Positions 7,001 through 15,351 of a stretch of 64,000 bases of DNA are shown one piece after another (the stretch's first letter is position 1; every line of letters begins with the position of its first letter). Made by a program: the position numbers and the translations under genes. Origin of the DNA: Mucilaginibacter boryungensis (lineage in GTDB: Bacteria > Bacteroidota > Bacteroidia > Sphingobacteriales > Sphingobacteriaceae); assembly GCF_015221995.1 (NCBI RefSeq), contig NZ_JADFFM010000001.1, positions 2,852,001-2,916,000 on the forward strand. The letters run 5' to 3'. Below the pieces are notes generated by a model that saw only the letters and a list, made by a program, of their open reading frames with translations, did no database searches and was not told the origin of the DNA.

Positions 7001-7972
7001 ATGAGACACGATAAAATTGTGCCGGGTGCGATATTGATCACACTTGGTGTTATATTCCTGCTGCGCAGCTTCGGTGTTATCCATATTCATTGGATAAACA
7101 TTCTGCACCTTTGGCCTATATTTTTATTAATAGCAGGTATTAACCTGATATTTGCGCATAACCGTACGGTATGGGCCAGCATACTAAAAATAGGCGTGGT
7201 GATATTAGGCCTTTGCATATTGCTGTTTGGCAACTTTAACGACAGGTATAACTTTTGGCCTAACCGTTATTACTATCACAGTGATAACAACGACAGGGAC
7301 GACGACGACGATGATGACAGCAATAGCAGGGGAATAGTTAAAATGGAAGGCAACAGCACCTTTAACGAACCTTTCCATGCCGATGCGCGCATTGCCAAAC
7401 TAAACATTAATGGCGGCGGTACAGTTTACAGTTTAAGCGATACCACAAGCCAGTTGTTCCAGGCTAATACTACTGAATATGGCGGGCAATACGAGTTTTC
7501 GCACAGTTCAATCGATTCGGTTTATACGCTGGATTTCAATATGAAGAAAAATACTCGCTTTCATTGGGATAAAAACAAGCGAAACGACGTGGTATTTAAA
7601 CTGAACGCAGCCCCTATCTGGGATATGGATATTTCAACAGGCGCTACAAAATTAAACTTCGACCTGACTAAATTTAAGATCCGTAACTTTAAAATAAGCG
7701 GTGGCGCAGCTTCATTTGATGTTAAACTTGGTCAGCCGCTGGATAACACCGATGTAAATATCTCTACCGGCGCAGCCGAAGTACGTATTAGCGTGCCTAA
7801 GGATGCGGCCTGCCGGATAAACAGCGATTCGGGCTTGTCTTCTAACAGCTTCATTGGTTTTACCAAAACCAACGACGGCCATTATGAAACCCCGGGCTTC
7901 AGCGCTGCCAAAAAGAAAATAAATATTGACCTTGACGGCGGGATATCCGACTTTAAAGTGACGAGGTACTAA
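7001..7972 (+). CDS. LiaF-like membrane protein with beta-solenoid C-terminus
   Basis: A 323-residue protein. Three hydrophobic segments lie at about 8-28, 32-50 and 58-78 and repeat the LHLWPIFLLIAGI motif of the preceding PspC protein (DUF5668/LiaF N-terminal type). A very acidic stretch with seven consecutive Asp follows at about residues 99-110. The rest is beta-rich with repeating FDLTKFKIRNFKISGGA and DVNISTGAAEVRIS units, like the toast-rack/cell-wall-active antibiotic response domain. LiaF proteins hold back a stress two-component system in Firmicutes. Here no LiaSR pair is adjacent, so only a general role in envelope stress can be inferred. Confidence 0.82.
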   Translation: MRHDKIVPGAILITLGVIFLLRSFGVIHIHWINILHLWPIFLLIAGINLIFAHNRTVWASILKIGVVILGLCILLFGNFNDRYNFWPNRYYYHSDNNDRDDDDDDDSNSRGIVKMEGNSTFNEPFHADARIAKLNINGGGTVYSLSDTTSQLFQANTTEYGGQYEFSHSSIDSVYTLDFNMKKNTRFHWDKNKRNDVVFKLNAAPIWDMDISTGATKLNFDLTKFKIRNFKISGGAASFDVKLGQPLDNTDVNISTGAAEVRISVPKDAACRINSDSGLSSNSFIGFTKTNDGHYETPGFSAAKKKINIDLDGGISDFKVTRY

Positions 7973-7997
7973 GTCATTAGTCATTAGTCATTAGTCA
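7973..7997. repeat. Tandem GTCATTA heptamers
   Basis: Directly after the stop codon at 7972 the sequence GTCATTA is repeated 3.6 times (7973-7979, 7980-7986, 7987-7993, then GTCA). This is one of several heptamer repeats in the spacers of the window. Confidence 0.8.
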
Positions 7998-8004
7998 GAA
8001 TTTG

Positions 8005-8044
8005 AAAAGACTTGCGGAGTTTTGATAACTTCGTAAGTCTTTTT
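8005..8044 (+). terminator. Rho-independent terminator after the LiaF-like gene
   Basis: AAAAGACTTGCGGAGTT (8005-8021) pairs with AACTTCGTAAGTCTTTT (8028 region to 8044) over 17 bp with two G-U pairs and a 5-base loop, and the 3' arm ends in a T-run that continues past 8044. It closes the PspC/LiaF-like unit and separates it from the RDD gene. Confidence 0.7.
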
Positions 8045-8066
8045 AGTTTTAAAAGCATTGCACCAA

Positions 8067-8675
8067 ATGGATAAACTATACACCCTGGTTATCAACGGCA
8101 AGCCTGAAGGCCCTTTCAGCGTGGATGAACTGAAAAAGCGCGGCATCCGGTCGAATGATTTTGTGCGCACCGAGGGGATGGACGATTATAAGGAAGTGCA
8201 CGAAATGCCCGAGTTACGCGAAGCATTCGGCTTCCGTAAACAAACAATAGCCCCACAATACTTCGCTGCGTTCGATCAGCGCCTGCTGGCCTCGGTTATC
8301 GATTGGTTCCTGATCGCGTTTGGCTATGTAGTAGTTGCTTTTATTGGCGTTATGGCTACTAACAACCGTATGGTAAGGATAGTTATCGGCATGAGCCTGC
8401 TTATTTTAATCCCCCTTACCAAAATCATCTATCATATCATTATGGAAGCCTCGATCAAACAGGCCACCTATGGCAAGCAACTGCTTAAAATAAAAGTGTG
8501 CGATATACAAGGCGAACGCATCCCACTATCCCGTTCTATTGGGCGCAACCTGGCTAAAATATTTTCGGTAGCTACACTTGGCATCGGTTACCTGATGAGC
8601 TTCTTCAATAAAAAACAGCAATGCCTGCACGATATGGTAACGGATACGCTGGTGATGAAGGATAGGCTGGTGTAA
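8067..8675 (+). CDS. GYF_2-RDD membrane protein
   Basis: A 202-residue protein. Residues 1-55 form a GYF_2-type domain (YTLVINGKPEGPFSVDELK, then NDFVRTEGMDDYKEV), thought to bind proline-rich peptides. Residues 65-200 form an RDD transmembrane domain: FDQRLLASVIDWFLIAF carries the Arg and Asp of the name, followed by three more hydrophobic segments and the conserved CLHDMVTDTLVM end. A TTG start 9 bp upstream is possible, but the ATG at 8067 gives the normal start of the GYF domain. RDD proteins are proposed transporters or scaffolds in the inner membrane; the exact function here is unknown. It is transcribed alone. Confidence 0.83.
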   Translation: MDKLYTLVINGKPEGPFSVDELKKRGIRSNDFVRTEGMDDYKEVHEMPELREAFGFRKQTIAPQYFAAFDQRLLASVIDWFLIAFGYVVVAFIGVMATNNRMVRIVIGMSLLILIPLTKIIYHIIMEASIKQATYGKQLLKIKVCDIQGERIPLSRSIGRNLAKIFSVATLGIGYLMSFFNKKQQCLHDMVTDTLVMKDRLV

Positions 8676-8748
8676 ATCACCCCGCCCGACCACGTCCGCC
8701 TTCCTCTGTATATGCCAAAGTAACTTCTTTGTTAAAAAGTGTTAAATG

Positions 8749-8790
8749 TCTACGAAAAATTCGTAGATTGACTAAATGGTTATATCTTTG
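8749..8790 (+). promoter_or_regulatory. BlaI-like operator and promoter of the GLPGLI operon
   Basis: An almost perfect palindrome TCTACGAA-AAA-TTCGTAGA covers 8749-8767. Its core TACGA-N5-TCGTA is the same as two palindromes ahead of the BlaI-family gene at 17545. A TATCTTTG box at 8783-8790 is an exact match to the Bacteroidota -7 consensus TAnnTTTG, and the palindrome covers the -33 region. Inference: the BlaI-type repressor encoded at 17545 binds here and blocks transcription. Confidence 0.65.
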
Positions 8791-8843
8791 ATCTACATAA
8801 TTTATTACTCCTAATTATTGAACGTATAAAACCTAATAAAGTC

Positions 8844-9806
8844 ATGAAAAAAAGATTACTCACTTTGTCGTTCGCTTTGCTTGCTGCCTTTGCAGCGAAA
8901 GCTCAAAAGCCCGAAATGGCACAAGCCGTTGTTAAATATAAATTTACGCACCTGCGCGATACCACGGCTAAGGATAAACCTTATACCGAAAACATGGTGC
9001 TATTTGTAGGCCCTACGGCGAGCGCTTATAAAAGCTACGACCGTAAATTGCAGGAAGCCATGATGCGTAAACAACTGGAACAGCAAATGGCAGAACAGCG
9101 CGGCAGCGGCAACATGAACTTTAAAGTTCAAAGCCGCACCCCTACTACCAATACCGAATACTACCAGTTTCAGGCCGAAAAGAAACTGGTACGCAAGGAA
9201 CGCCTGATTACCCCATATATTATAGAAGAACCAATGCCGGTAATTAACTGGAAAATAAGCGCAGATACCGCCAGCTTTGGCACCCTGCACTGCCAGAAAG
9301 CTACCGGTCATTTTAAAGGCCGCGATTATACTGCCTGGTTTTGCCCCGACCTGCCTTTCCACACCGGCCCATGGAAGCTGAACGGCTTACCGGGATTAAT
9401 TGTAGAAGCTTACGATACCAATAAAGAGGTGGTGTTTAAGTTTGAAGGCATGGACGAAGTGGTTAAATCGGAGAAGCCTGTTGTGGCAGAAACCCCGCCG
9501 CCGGGAATGGGCACCACCATTAGGTTTGGCGGCGACGACCCCAACTTAGACCCTAACCTAATAACCCTGCCTACCGATGCGGTTAAAACATCCGAAAAAG
9601 AATTTGTGAAATTACAGGATGCTATGCGTAAAGACCCGCAAGCATTTATGGCGGCCATGGGCGGCAAAATGGGCATGATGCCTCCGGGTGCTATGCCTGC
9701 AGGCGGCGGCGGTGGCATGGGCCCGGTACGTATGGTGGTGAACGGCGTTCCCGGCGGTGCCGCACAGGTGATCAACAACCCATTAGAATTACCTGAAAAG
9801 AAATGA
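8844..9806 (+). CDS. GLPGLI family protein with Met/Gly-rich tail
   Basis: A 320-residue secreted protein of the GLPGLI family (named after the motif, here at residues 181-186, NGLPGLIVEA). A signal peptide covers residues 1-20 and ends AAKAQ. The body has the usual beta-rich pattern and conserved Cys (CQKATGHFKGR, AWFCPDLP). It is longer than typical relatives. The C-terminal 60 residues are low complexity: AMGGKMGMMPPGAMPAGG and more Gly, with Met spaced regularly. The family function is unknown; members often precede an outer-membrane barrel gene, as here, where the stop overlaps the next start by 4 bp. The operon lies behind a BlaI-like operator, so an envelope-stress role is inferred. 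The Met-rich tail could bind metal such as copper, which is speculative. Confidence 0.85.
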   Translation: MKKRLLTLSFALLAAFAAKAQKPEMAQAVVKYKFTHLRDTTAKDKPYTENMVLFVGPTASAYKSYDRKLQEAMMRKQLEQQMAEQRGSGNMNFKVQSRTPTTNTEYYQFQAEKKLVRKERLITPYIIEEPMPVINWKISADTASFGTLHCQKATGHFKGRDYTAWFCPDLPFHTGPWKLNGLPGLIVEAYDTNKEVVFKFEGMDEVVKSEKPVVAETPPPGMGTTIRFGGDDPNLDPNLITLPTDAVKTSEKEFVKLQDAMRKDPQAFMAAMGGKMGMMPPGAMPAGGGGGMGPVRMVVNGVPGGAAQVINNPLELPEKK

Positions 9807-12457
9807 GGGCCCTACATAAATGGGTGGGAGCATTCATTTTTTGGATGCTAATGGTTGTGCTATGCCATGCCCAAACCATAAAAGGTACCGTTATAGATAG
9901 TTTAAACAAGCCTGTCCCCTTTGCCAGCGTTAACCTTAAAAGCGGTAATTTAATTGTAGCCTATACTACCAGCGGTGATAAGGGCGTGTTTACACTACAA
10001 GTGCCTGCCGATGCGGATAAAAGCAAACTACAGTTAGAAATAAGCAGTATTGGCTATAAAAAAGAGGTGCGCCCGGTCGTGGGGTTTAATACACCCTATA
10101 ATTTCAAAATGTCGGGCGCAGTGCATCAATTGCAAACGGTTACTATTAAAAATAACCGCCCGCAACTGCGGCTTGGCGGAGATACCCTGAGCTATAAGGT
10201 ATCGGACTTTGCCAGCGCGCAGGACAGGGTAATTGGCGATGTGATTAAAAAACTGCCGGGTATTGATGTAGCCAAGGATGGCAAAATAAGCTATAACGGT
10301 AAGTCTATATCTAACCTGTACATAGGCGGCGACAATTTATTGGATGATAAATACAATGTAGCTACCAGCAGTATCCCGCATGGCGTGGTGGACGAGGTGC
10401 AGGTAATGGAAAACCATCAACCCATAAAAATGCTGAAGGATAAGGTCGTTAGCGATGATGTGGCCCTTAACCTTACCATAAAAAAAGACGCGAAGCTGCA
10501 ACTGGTGGGCCAGGAAACGGCAGGCGCAGGCTTGCCCGGCAATTACTACGGCGAGTTGAATGGCATGATGTTTAAGGATAAATACAAAGCCATTAACTAC
10601 ATTAAAGGGAATAATGTGGGTACCGACGTAAGCAACGATCTGTTATCGCACAACTTTTCGCAGGACCCGGATAAGCCTAACACCGTATTATCGTTAGGTA
10701 CCGCCGGCGACCCTGACCTGCCGCGTAACCGTTACTTGTTTAACAGGTCGGGCTTAGTTAACCTGAACAACCTGGTGAACCTGAAAAACAATACACAGCT
10801 GCGGGCCAACCTCTCCTATTTTCACGATGGCCAACGCCAGGAGTACGACAAAACAAGCCAGATAAAAATTGGCGGCACTAACATTAATTATACCGAAAAT
10901 CAGTATAATCAACGCCGTCCTGATGTGCTGCATGGCCAGTTCCTGATCAACGTAAATCAGCCTAAATATTACCTGAACAATAGCTTTGTGACCGATTATA
11001 ACCACAACACAGGCTATTCGTCGCTTATTAGTAATGGTGCACCAGTAAACCAGCGTTTAAAGGATAACCTGCTGGATATCAGTAACGAATTTAACATGAT
11101 GCGTACATTAAAGAATAATAACATTTTAGAGGTGTACAGCAATTTAAACCACACTACCGAGCCCGAGAACCTGGTGATAGACCCTAATTTAAACCCCGGA
11201 ACATTTAACGGTGGTACTAATTATTCATCACTGACGCAGAACACAAATATCCCCAACTGGTCTACCAACAACTATGTATCGTACCGGGTGCCAAGCGGCA
11301 GCATTACCCAAAGTTACAGGGCGGGCTTTTCAGCCATTAAGCAAACATTATCGTCCGATTTGACAGTTACCCAGTTAAACGGCAGCACCAACCTGTTCTC
11401 GGATACCGCGAGGAACAATTTGAACTGGCGTCGCAACCGCTTATATGGCGAGGCATCGTACGATTACCCGGGCGCGGTCTGGAAAGTGAACGTAACCCTG
11501 CCCCTGAACTTCCAGGATACGCATTACGATGATGGCTTTTATAAACTTGACAAAGGACTGAGCCGTTTATACTTTAACCCGCGGGCATCGGTAAAATTCC
11601 AGAGCGGTATCGAAAATTACTTTACCGCTAACTATAGCTTCCGTAACTCTATCGGGAATATACAGGATGTATATCGTGGCTATATCCTGAGCAATTATCG
11701 CAGTCTGGGGGCCAACAACGCCGATTTGACCGAACGCCAAAGCCAGAACGCGGGCATAGGCTTTAATTATCATAAGGCCATTACGCTGTTCTTTTTCGGG
11801 CTGAATGCATCTTACTCGCATATTTATGCCAATACCATCAGTTCAAGCTTGCTGAGCAATAATATCACCCAGCGCATTGTATTGCCTTTTGATAATAATA
11901 TTGATAGCTGGAACTTTAGCGGCAACACCAGTAAGTATTCGTTCCCGCTGCGCACTACGTTCAGCGCGGGGTTAAGCTATTCAACCACCAAGCTGAACCA
12001 GATACAGAACGGCCAGACGCTGCCATATAACACCATTTCAAAATCGGCCAGCCTGGGTGCAGATACCAAGGCCAGCAAAGCGGTGAATTTCAGCTACCGG
12101 GCGGCATATAGCCAAACCGTAAGTAAATCATCGGCAGTAGCCACCAGCAGCAAGTTTGAGCGGTTGATACAAACCGGTTCGGTAAACTACGCGCCGCTAA
12201 CCAATTTGTTCTTAACCGTTTCCGGCGACCATTACTTTACTCACCAGGAATCGGCAAACGATTTGAAATACATTTTTGCCGATGCATCGGTAAGATACAA
12301 GTTCAAAAAAACCAAGCTTGACCTGGAACTGAGCGCCCAAAATCTGTTCGATACCAAAACATATACGGCAGTTTATTTATCTGCCAATGTTTACACCTCC
12401 AGTACATACACCATTCCGGGGCGTATTGTATTGGCCAAACTGATGTTTAATTTGTAG
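9803..12457 (+). CDS. Outer-membrane beta-barrel protein with carboxypeptidase-like N-terminal domain (TonB-receptor-like)
   Basis: An 884-residue protein. A signal peptide (about 1-24) is followed by a carboxypeptidase-regulatory-like beta-sandwich (about 25-108; IKGTVIDSLNKPVPFASVNL), a plug-like segment (about 110-220; KKLPGIDVAKDGKISYNG, then NLYIGGDNLLDDKY), and a long barrel region of alternating aromatic strands to the C-terminus (ending RIVLAKLMFNL). It resembles the TonB-dependent receptor-like proteins that pair with GLPGLI genes in Bacteroidota rather than a nutrient SusC. It has no STN domain. The 4-bp overlap with the GLPGLI gene indicates coupled translation. Substrate unknown. 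Confidence 0.83.
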   Translation: MRALHKWVGAFIFWMLMVVLCHAQTIKGTVIDSLNKPVPFASVNLKSGNLIVAYTTSGDKGVFTLQVPADADKSKLQLEISSIGYKKEVRPVVGFNTPYNFKMSGAVHQLQTVTIKNNRPQLRLGGDTLSYKVSDFASAQDRVIGDVIKKLPGIDVAKDGKISYNGKSISNLYIGGDNLLDDKYNVATSSIPHGVVDEVQVMENHQPIKMLKDKVVSDDVALNLTIKKDAKLQLVGQETAGAGLPGNYYGELNGMMFKDKYKAINYIKGNNVGTDVSNDLLSHNFSQDPDKPNTVLSLGTAGDPDLPRNRYLFNRSGLVNLNNLVNLKNNTQLRANLSYFHDGQRQEYDKTSQIKIGGTNINYTENQYNQRRPDVLHGQFLINVNQPKYYLNNSFVTDYNHNTGYSSLISNGAPVNQRLKDNLLDISNEFNMMRTLKNNNILEVYSNLNHTTEPENLVIDPNLNPGTFNGGTNYSSLTQNTNIPNWSTNNYVSYRVPSGSITQSYRAGFSAIKQTLSSDLTVTQLNGSTNLFSDTARNNLNWRRNRLYGEASYDYPGAVWKVNVTLPLNFQDTHYDDGFYKLDKGLSRLYFNPRASVKFQSGIENYFTANYSFRNSIGNIQDVYRGYILSNYRSLGANNADLTERQSQNAGIGFNYHKAITLFFFGLNASYSHIYANTISSSLLSNNITQRIVLPFDNNIDSWNFSGNTSKYSFPLRTTFSAGLSYSTTKLNQIQNGQTLPYNTISKSASLGADTKASKAVNFSYRAAYSQTVSKSSAVATSSKFERLIQTGSVNYAPLTNLFLTVSGDHYFTHQESANDLKYIFADASVRYKFKKTKLDLELSAQNLFDTKTYTAVYLSANVYTSSTYTIPGRIVLAKLMFNL

Positions 12458-12476
12458 AAGCCCCGACCACGAATTT

Positions 12477-12558
12477 ATGTCATTGCGAGCGCAGCAATCT
12501 CATAGTTTGATTTGCGTACTACGGGATTGCCGCGTCGCTACGCTCCTCGCAATGACAT
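12477..12558. repeat. TGTCATTGCGAG inverted-repeat element
   Basis: The 13-bp ends ATGTCATTGCGAG (12477-12489) and CTCGCAATGACAT (12546-12558) are exact reverse complements. An inner pair (GCAATCTC and GGGATTGC) is also inverted. The element follows the outer-membrane gene and may act as a terminator-like hairpin, as a T-run follows it. A related block is at 23972-24058, and a fragment is at 22900-22909. Confidence 0.75.
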
Positions 12559-12970
12559 TTTTTTAGTACCCATGCCCCGCCCTTATTGTAGGATCTGTAC
12601 AAAAGCACATAATGTAAAAACGCGTAATAATTATTAATTCTTATTAATTTTTATTCGATGCGACCTTTAATAAACGCTAAAATTGCTTAAAAATCAACTT
12701 GTTTCCCCGGCTGAAATTCGGTATATTAAGGTAAAGTTCTTTGAAAGTAACCAAGTGTTAATGTACCCTAAAACAAGGCAATTCACAGGTAAATAGCCAT
12801 TTTTTAGCAACCTGCAACATCCACACAATTATAAAAACCGCGCCGACCTGCCCACAAATCTGCTCCTTTTTAATGCGATGTGATTTCCCGGCTGCGTAGT
12901 TATAAAAAACGGACTAAGCGAGGTGATAAAATAGTACAATATTACACACCGAAAGACGCTATGGAACGGC
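12559..12970. other. Spacer without recognisable gene
   Basis: About 410 bp between the repeat element and argS hold no ORF above background on either strand. There is an AT-rich run with ATTAATTCTTATTAATTTTT near 12630-12650 and a TTTGAAAG near 12738, but no clear promoter pair, terminator or RNA fold. A small RNA gene cannot be excluded. Confidence 0.4.
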
Positions 12971-14737
12971 TTACATCCTTTCAGGAACGTCAATCCCTAA
13001 CAACCGCATGCCAACTTTAATCACATTGGCTGATGCAGTTGCCAGTTGCAGGCGGAAACGTTTCAGCGTATCATCTTCAGCTTGCAGGATAGATTTCTCT
13101 TGGTAAAACTTGTTAAAAGTTTTCGCTAAATCGTATATGTAATTAGCAATAATTGCCGGATTATAGCCATCCGCTGCTATCTTAACTATCTCAGGATATT
13201 GATTTAGCAAGATAATAACATCCCTCTCGATACCCGAAATTTCTTTTAACATTACCATATCTTCGATTTGCATGGCTGCCCTACTTAATACAGAACGAAT
13301 ACGCGCATGAGTGTACTGAATATATGGTCCGGTATGTCCCTGTAATTCAACTGATTCATTTGGGTCAAAAAGTAGTCGTTTTTTGGGTTCCACTTTTAGC
13401 AGAAAGTATTTTAACGCTCCCATTCCAATCATATGAAATAGTTCAGTTTTTTCCTCGGAAGTAAAATCTTGCAGCTTATTGGCCTTTAAGGCTTCTTCTT
13501 CAGCAGCCATAGCCATTTCCTTGATCAGGTCATCAGCGTCAACCACCGTACCCTCGCGGGATTTCATTTTGCCCGAAGGCAGGTCGACCATACCATACGA
13601 TAGATGATATAAGCCCTTAGCCCAGCTCTTACCCAGCTTATCTAAAATAAGGAACAGCACTTTAAAATGATAATCCTGTTCGTTACCCACCACGTACAGC
13701 GATTGATCCATATGGAAATCATTATACTTTAACTGGGCGGTACCTAAATCCTGCGTAATGTATACTGATGTACCATCAGCCCGCCGTACAAGTTTCTGGT
13801 CAAGGCCGTCTTCGGTCAGATCTATCCAAACAGAGCCGTCTTCTTTTTGAAAGAAAACGCCGCTTGCTAAACCTTCGTCAATAATATCTTTACCTAACAG
13901 GTAGGTATTGCTTTCGTAGTAAAATTTATCAAAATCAACGCCCAGGGCCTTGTAGGTTTTATCAAAACCGGCATATACCCAACTGTTCATGGTAGTCCAA
14001 AGGTCAATCACCTCTTTATCGCCGGCCTCCCATTTTTGCAGCATTTGCTGGGCCTGGATGATCAGTGGCGCGTTTTTCTTCGCCTCGTCCTCGGTTTGCC
14101 CGGCCGCTTTCAGTTCGTCTATTTGTTTTTTGTATTCCTTATCAAAAATCACATAGTATTTACCCACCAGGTGGTCGCCTTTTAAACCGGCCGATTCCGG
14201 TGTTTCGCCATTACCGAACAGTTGCCAGGCCAGCATGGATTTGCAAATGTGGATACCCCTGTCGTTCACCAAATTGGCTTTCACCACTTCGTATCCGGCA
14301 GCAGCCAAAATTTGCGCTACCGAATACCCCAGCAGGTTATTACGCACGTGGCCCAAATGCAAAGGCTTATTAGTATTTGGCGATGAATACTCCACCATCA
14401 CCTTTTTGCCGTTGGGTTCAGCTACGGTATGGTCGGCGGGTAGCACGTGGTTATAAAACTGGCTTAACCAATAGGCATCGCTGATGGACAGGTTAAGGAA
14501 ACCTTTAATCACGTTAAAGTCCGATACCTCTGCCAGTTCGTTTTGCAGGTATTCGCCAATTTCAGTACCGGTTTGCTCCGGCGATTTGCGCGATACTTTA
14601 GTGAACGGGAAGGTTACAACAGTTATCTGACCTTCAAACTCTTTGCGGGTCTGCTGCAAACTAATGTCGGCGGGGCTTAGGTCGGCCTGGTATAAATGTT
14701 TAACTGCTTTAAGGGTAGCGTCAATAATAAAGTCCAT
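12971..14737 (-). CDS. argS: Arginine-tRNA ligase
   Basis: A 588-residue class I aminoacyl-tRNA synthetase that charges tRNA-Arg in the cytosol. The N-terminal add-1 domain (about 1-95) precedes the HIGH-type motif in PLHLGHVRNN (about residue 120). The KMSKS-like site is KMKSREGTVV, the usual degenerate arginyl form. The C-terminal DALR anticodon-binding domain is marked by HTGPYIQYTHARIRS and ends with the family's usual RLLGIDVPERM. The length matches bacterial ArgRS. It is transcribed alone from the minus strand. Confidence 0.96.
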   Translation of the reverse strand: MDFIIDATLKAVKHLYQADLSPADISLQQTRKEFEGQITVVTFPFTKVSRKSPEQTGTEIGEYLQNELAEVSDFNVIKGFLNLSISDAYWLSQFYNHVLPADHTVAEPNGKKVMVEYSSPNTNKPLHLGHVRNNLLGYSVAQILAAAGYEVVKANLVNDRGIHICKSMLAWQLFGNGETPESAGLKGDHLVGKYYVIFDKEYKKQIDELKAAGQTEDEAKKNAPLIIQAQQMLQKWEAGDKEVIDLWTTMNSWVYAGFDKTYKALGVDFDKFYYESNTYLLGKDIIDEGLASGVFFQKEDGSVWIDLTEDGLDQKLVRRADGTSVYITQDLGTAQLKYNDFHMDQSLYVVGNEQDYHFKVLFLILDKLGKSWAKGLYHLSYGMVDLPSGKMKSREGTVVDADDLIKEMAMAAEEEALKANKLQDFTSEEKTELFHMIGMGALKYFLLKVEPKKRLLFDPNESVELQGHTGPYIQYTHARIRSVLSRAAMQIEDMVMLKEISGIERDVIILLNQYPEIVKIAADGYNPAIIANYIYDLAKTFNKFYQEKSILQAEDDTLKRFRLQLATASANVIKVGMRLLGIDVPERM

Positions 14738-14858
14738 CGGGCAAAATTAATCAAAAACGGGCGATTAGCCATAAATACTTAAAATCCGATGGTGCCACAG
14801 GTTAAAATTGAATAATGAATAGTAAATTACTTACGTGAATTAAGCCAACACTATCCTT

Positions 14859-15302
14859 ATGAATGTACAAGAACAAATCACAGCATATATTACCAGCCAG
14901 CCTGAGCTGAAACGTGATGACATGCAAACGCTGCATACGCTTATGCTTCAAATATTACCAGCAGGTAAAATATGGTTTGATGACGGTAAAAACAGCGAAA
15001 ATAAAACGGTTAGTAACCCTACAATAGGATATGGCTTTTTCACAATGAAATATCCCAATGGAAGAACCCGGGAGATTTTTCAAATTGGCATGAGCGCTAA
15101 TATAACGGGGATCTCTATCTATATCCTTGGTATTAGGGATAAGACCTACTTAGCTAAAACGTATGGAAAAGAACTGGGTAAAGCAAGTGTGAGCGGATAC
15201 TGCGTTAAGTTCAATAAGCTAAAAGATATCGACATTAATATACTTGAGGCTGCTATCCGCTATGGGATTGAGGCTACAAGTATTAACCCTCACAATACCT
15301 AA
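14859..15302 (+). CDS. DUF1801 domain protein
   Basis: A 147-residue soluble protein of the DUF1801/YdhG-like type: the start VQEQITAYITSQPELKRDDM and the later GISIYILG fit the family. Members include small frataxin-like iron chaperones and proteins of unknown function. No membrane segment or metal motif stands out. The gene lies 49 bp upstream of coaBC on the same strand but appears independent. Function unknown. Confidence 0.7.
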   Translation: MNVQEQITAYITSQPELKRDDMQTLHTLMLQILPAGKIWFDDGKNSENKTVSNPTIGYGFFTMKYPNGRTREIFQIGMSANITGISIYILGIRDKTYLAKTYGKELGKASVSGYCVKFNKLKDIDINILEAAIRYGIEATSINPHNT

Positions 15303-15351
15303 ATGCGTTGAGGTGCCGCTAATTCAACAATAAAAAACATATTTTTGCTGT

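Noticed and set aside
7712..7984. A 90-residue minus-strand frame at the end of the LiaF-like gene
   Set aside because: It begins within the heptamer repeat and runs antisense to a gene with clear family match. No promoter is seen.
9410..9778. A 122-residue minus-strand frame opposite the GLPGLI gene
   Set aside because: It is created by Gly- and Pro-rich codons on the sense strand, which has a clear family match.
12930..13020. A 19-codon plus-strand frame starting near 12961
   Set aside because: It overlaps the argS end antisense, is very short, and has no supporting signal.
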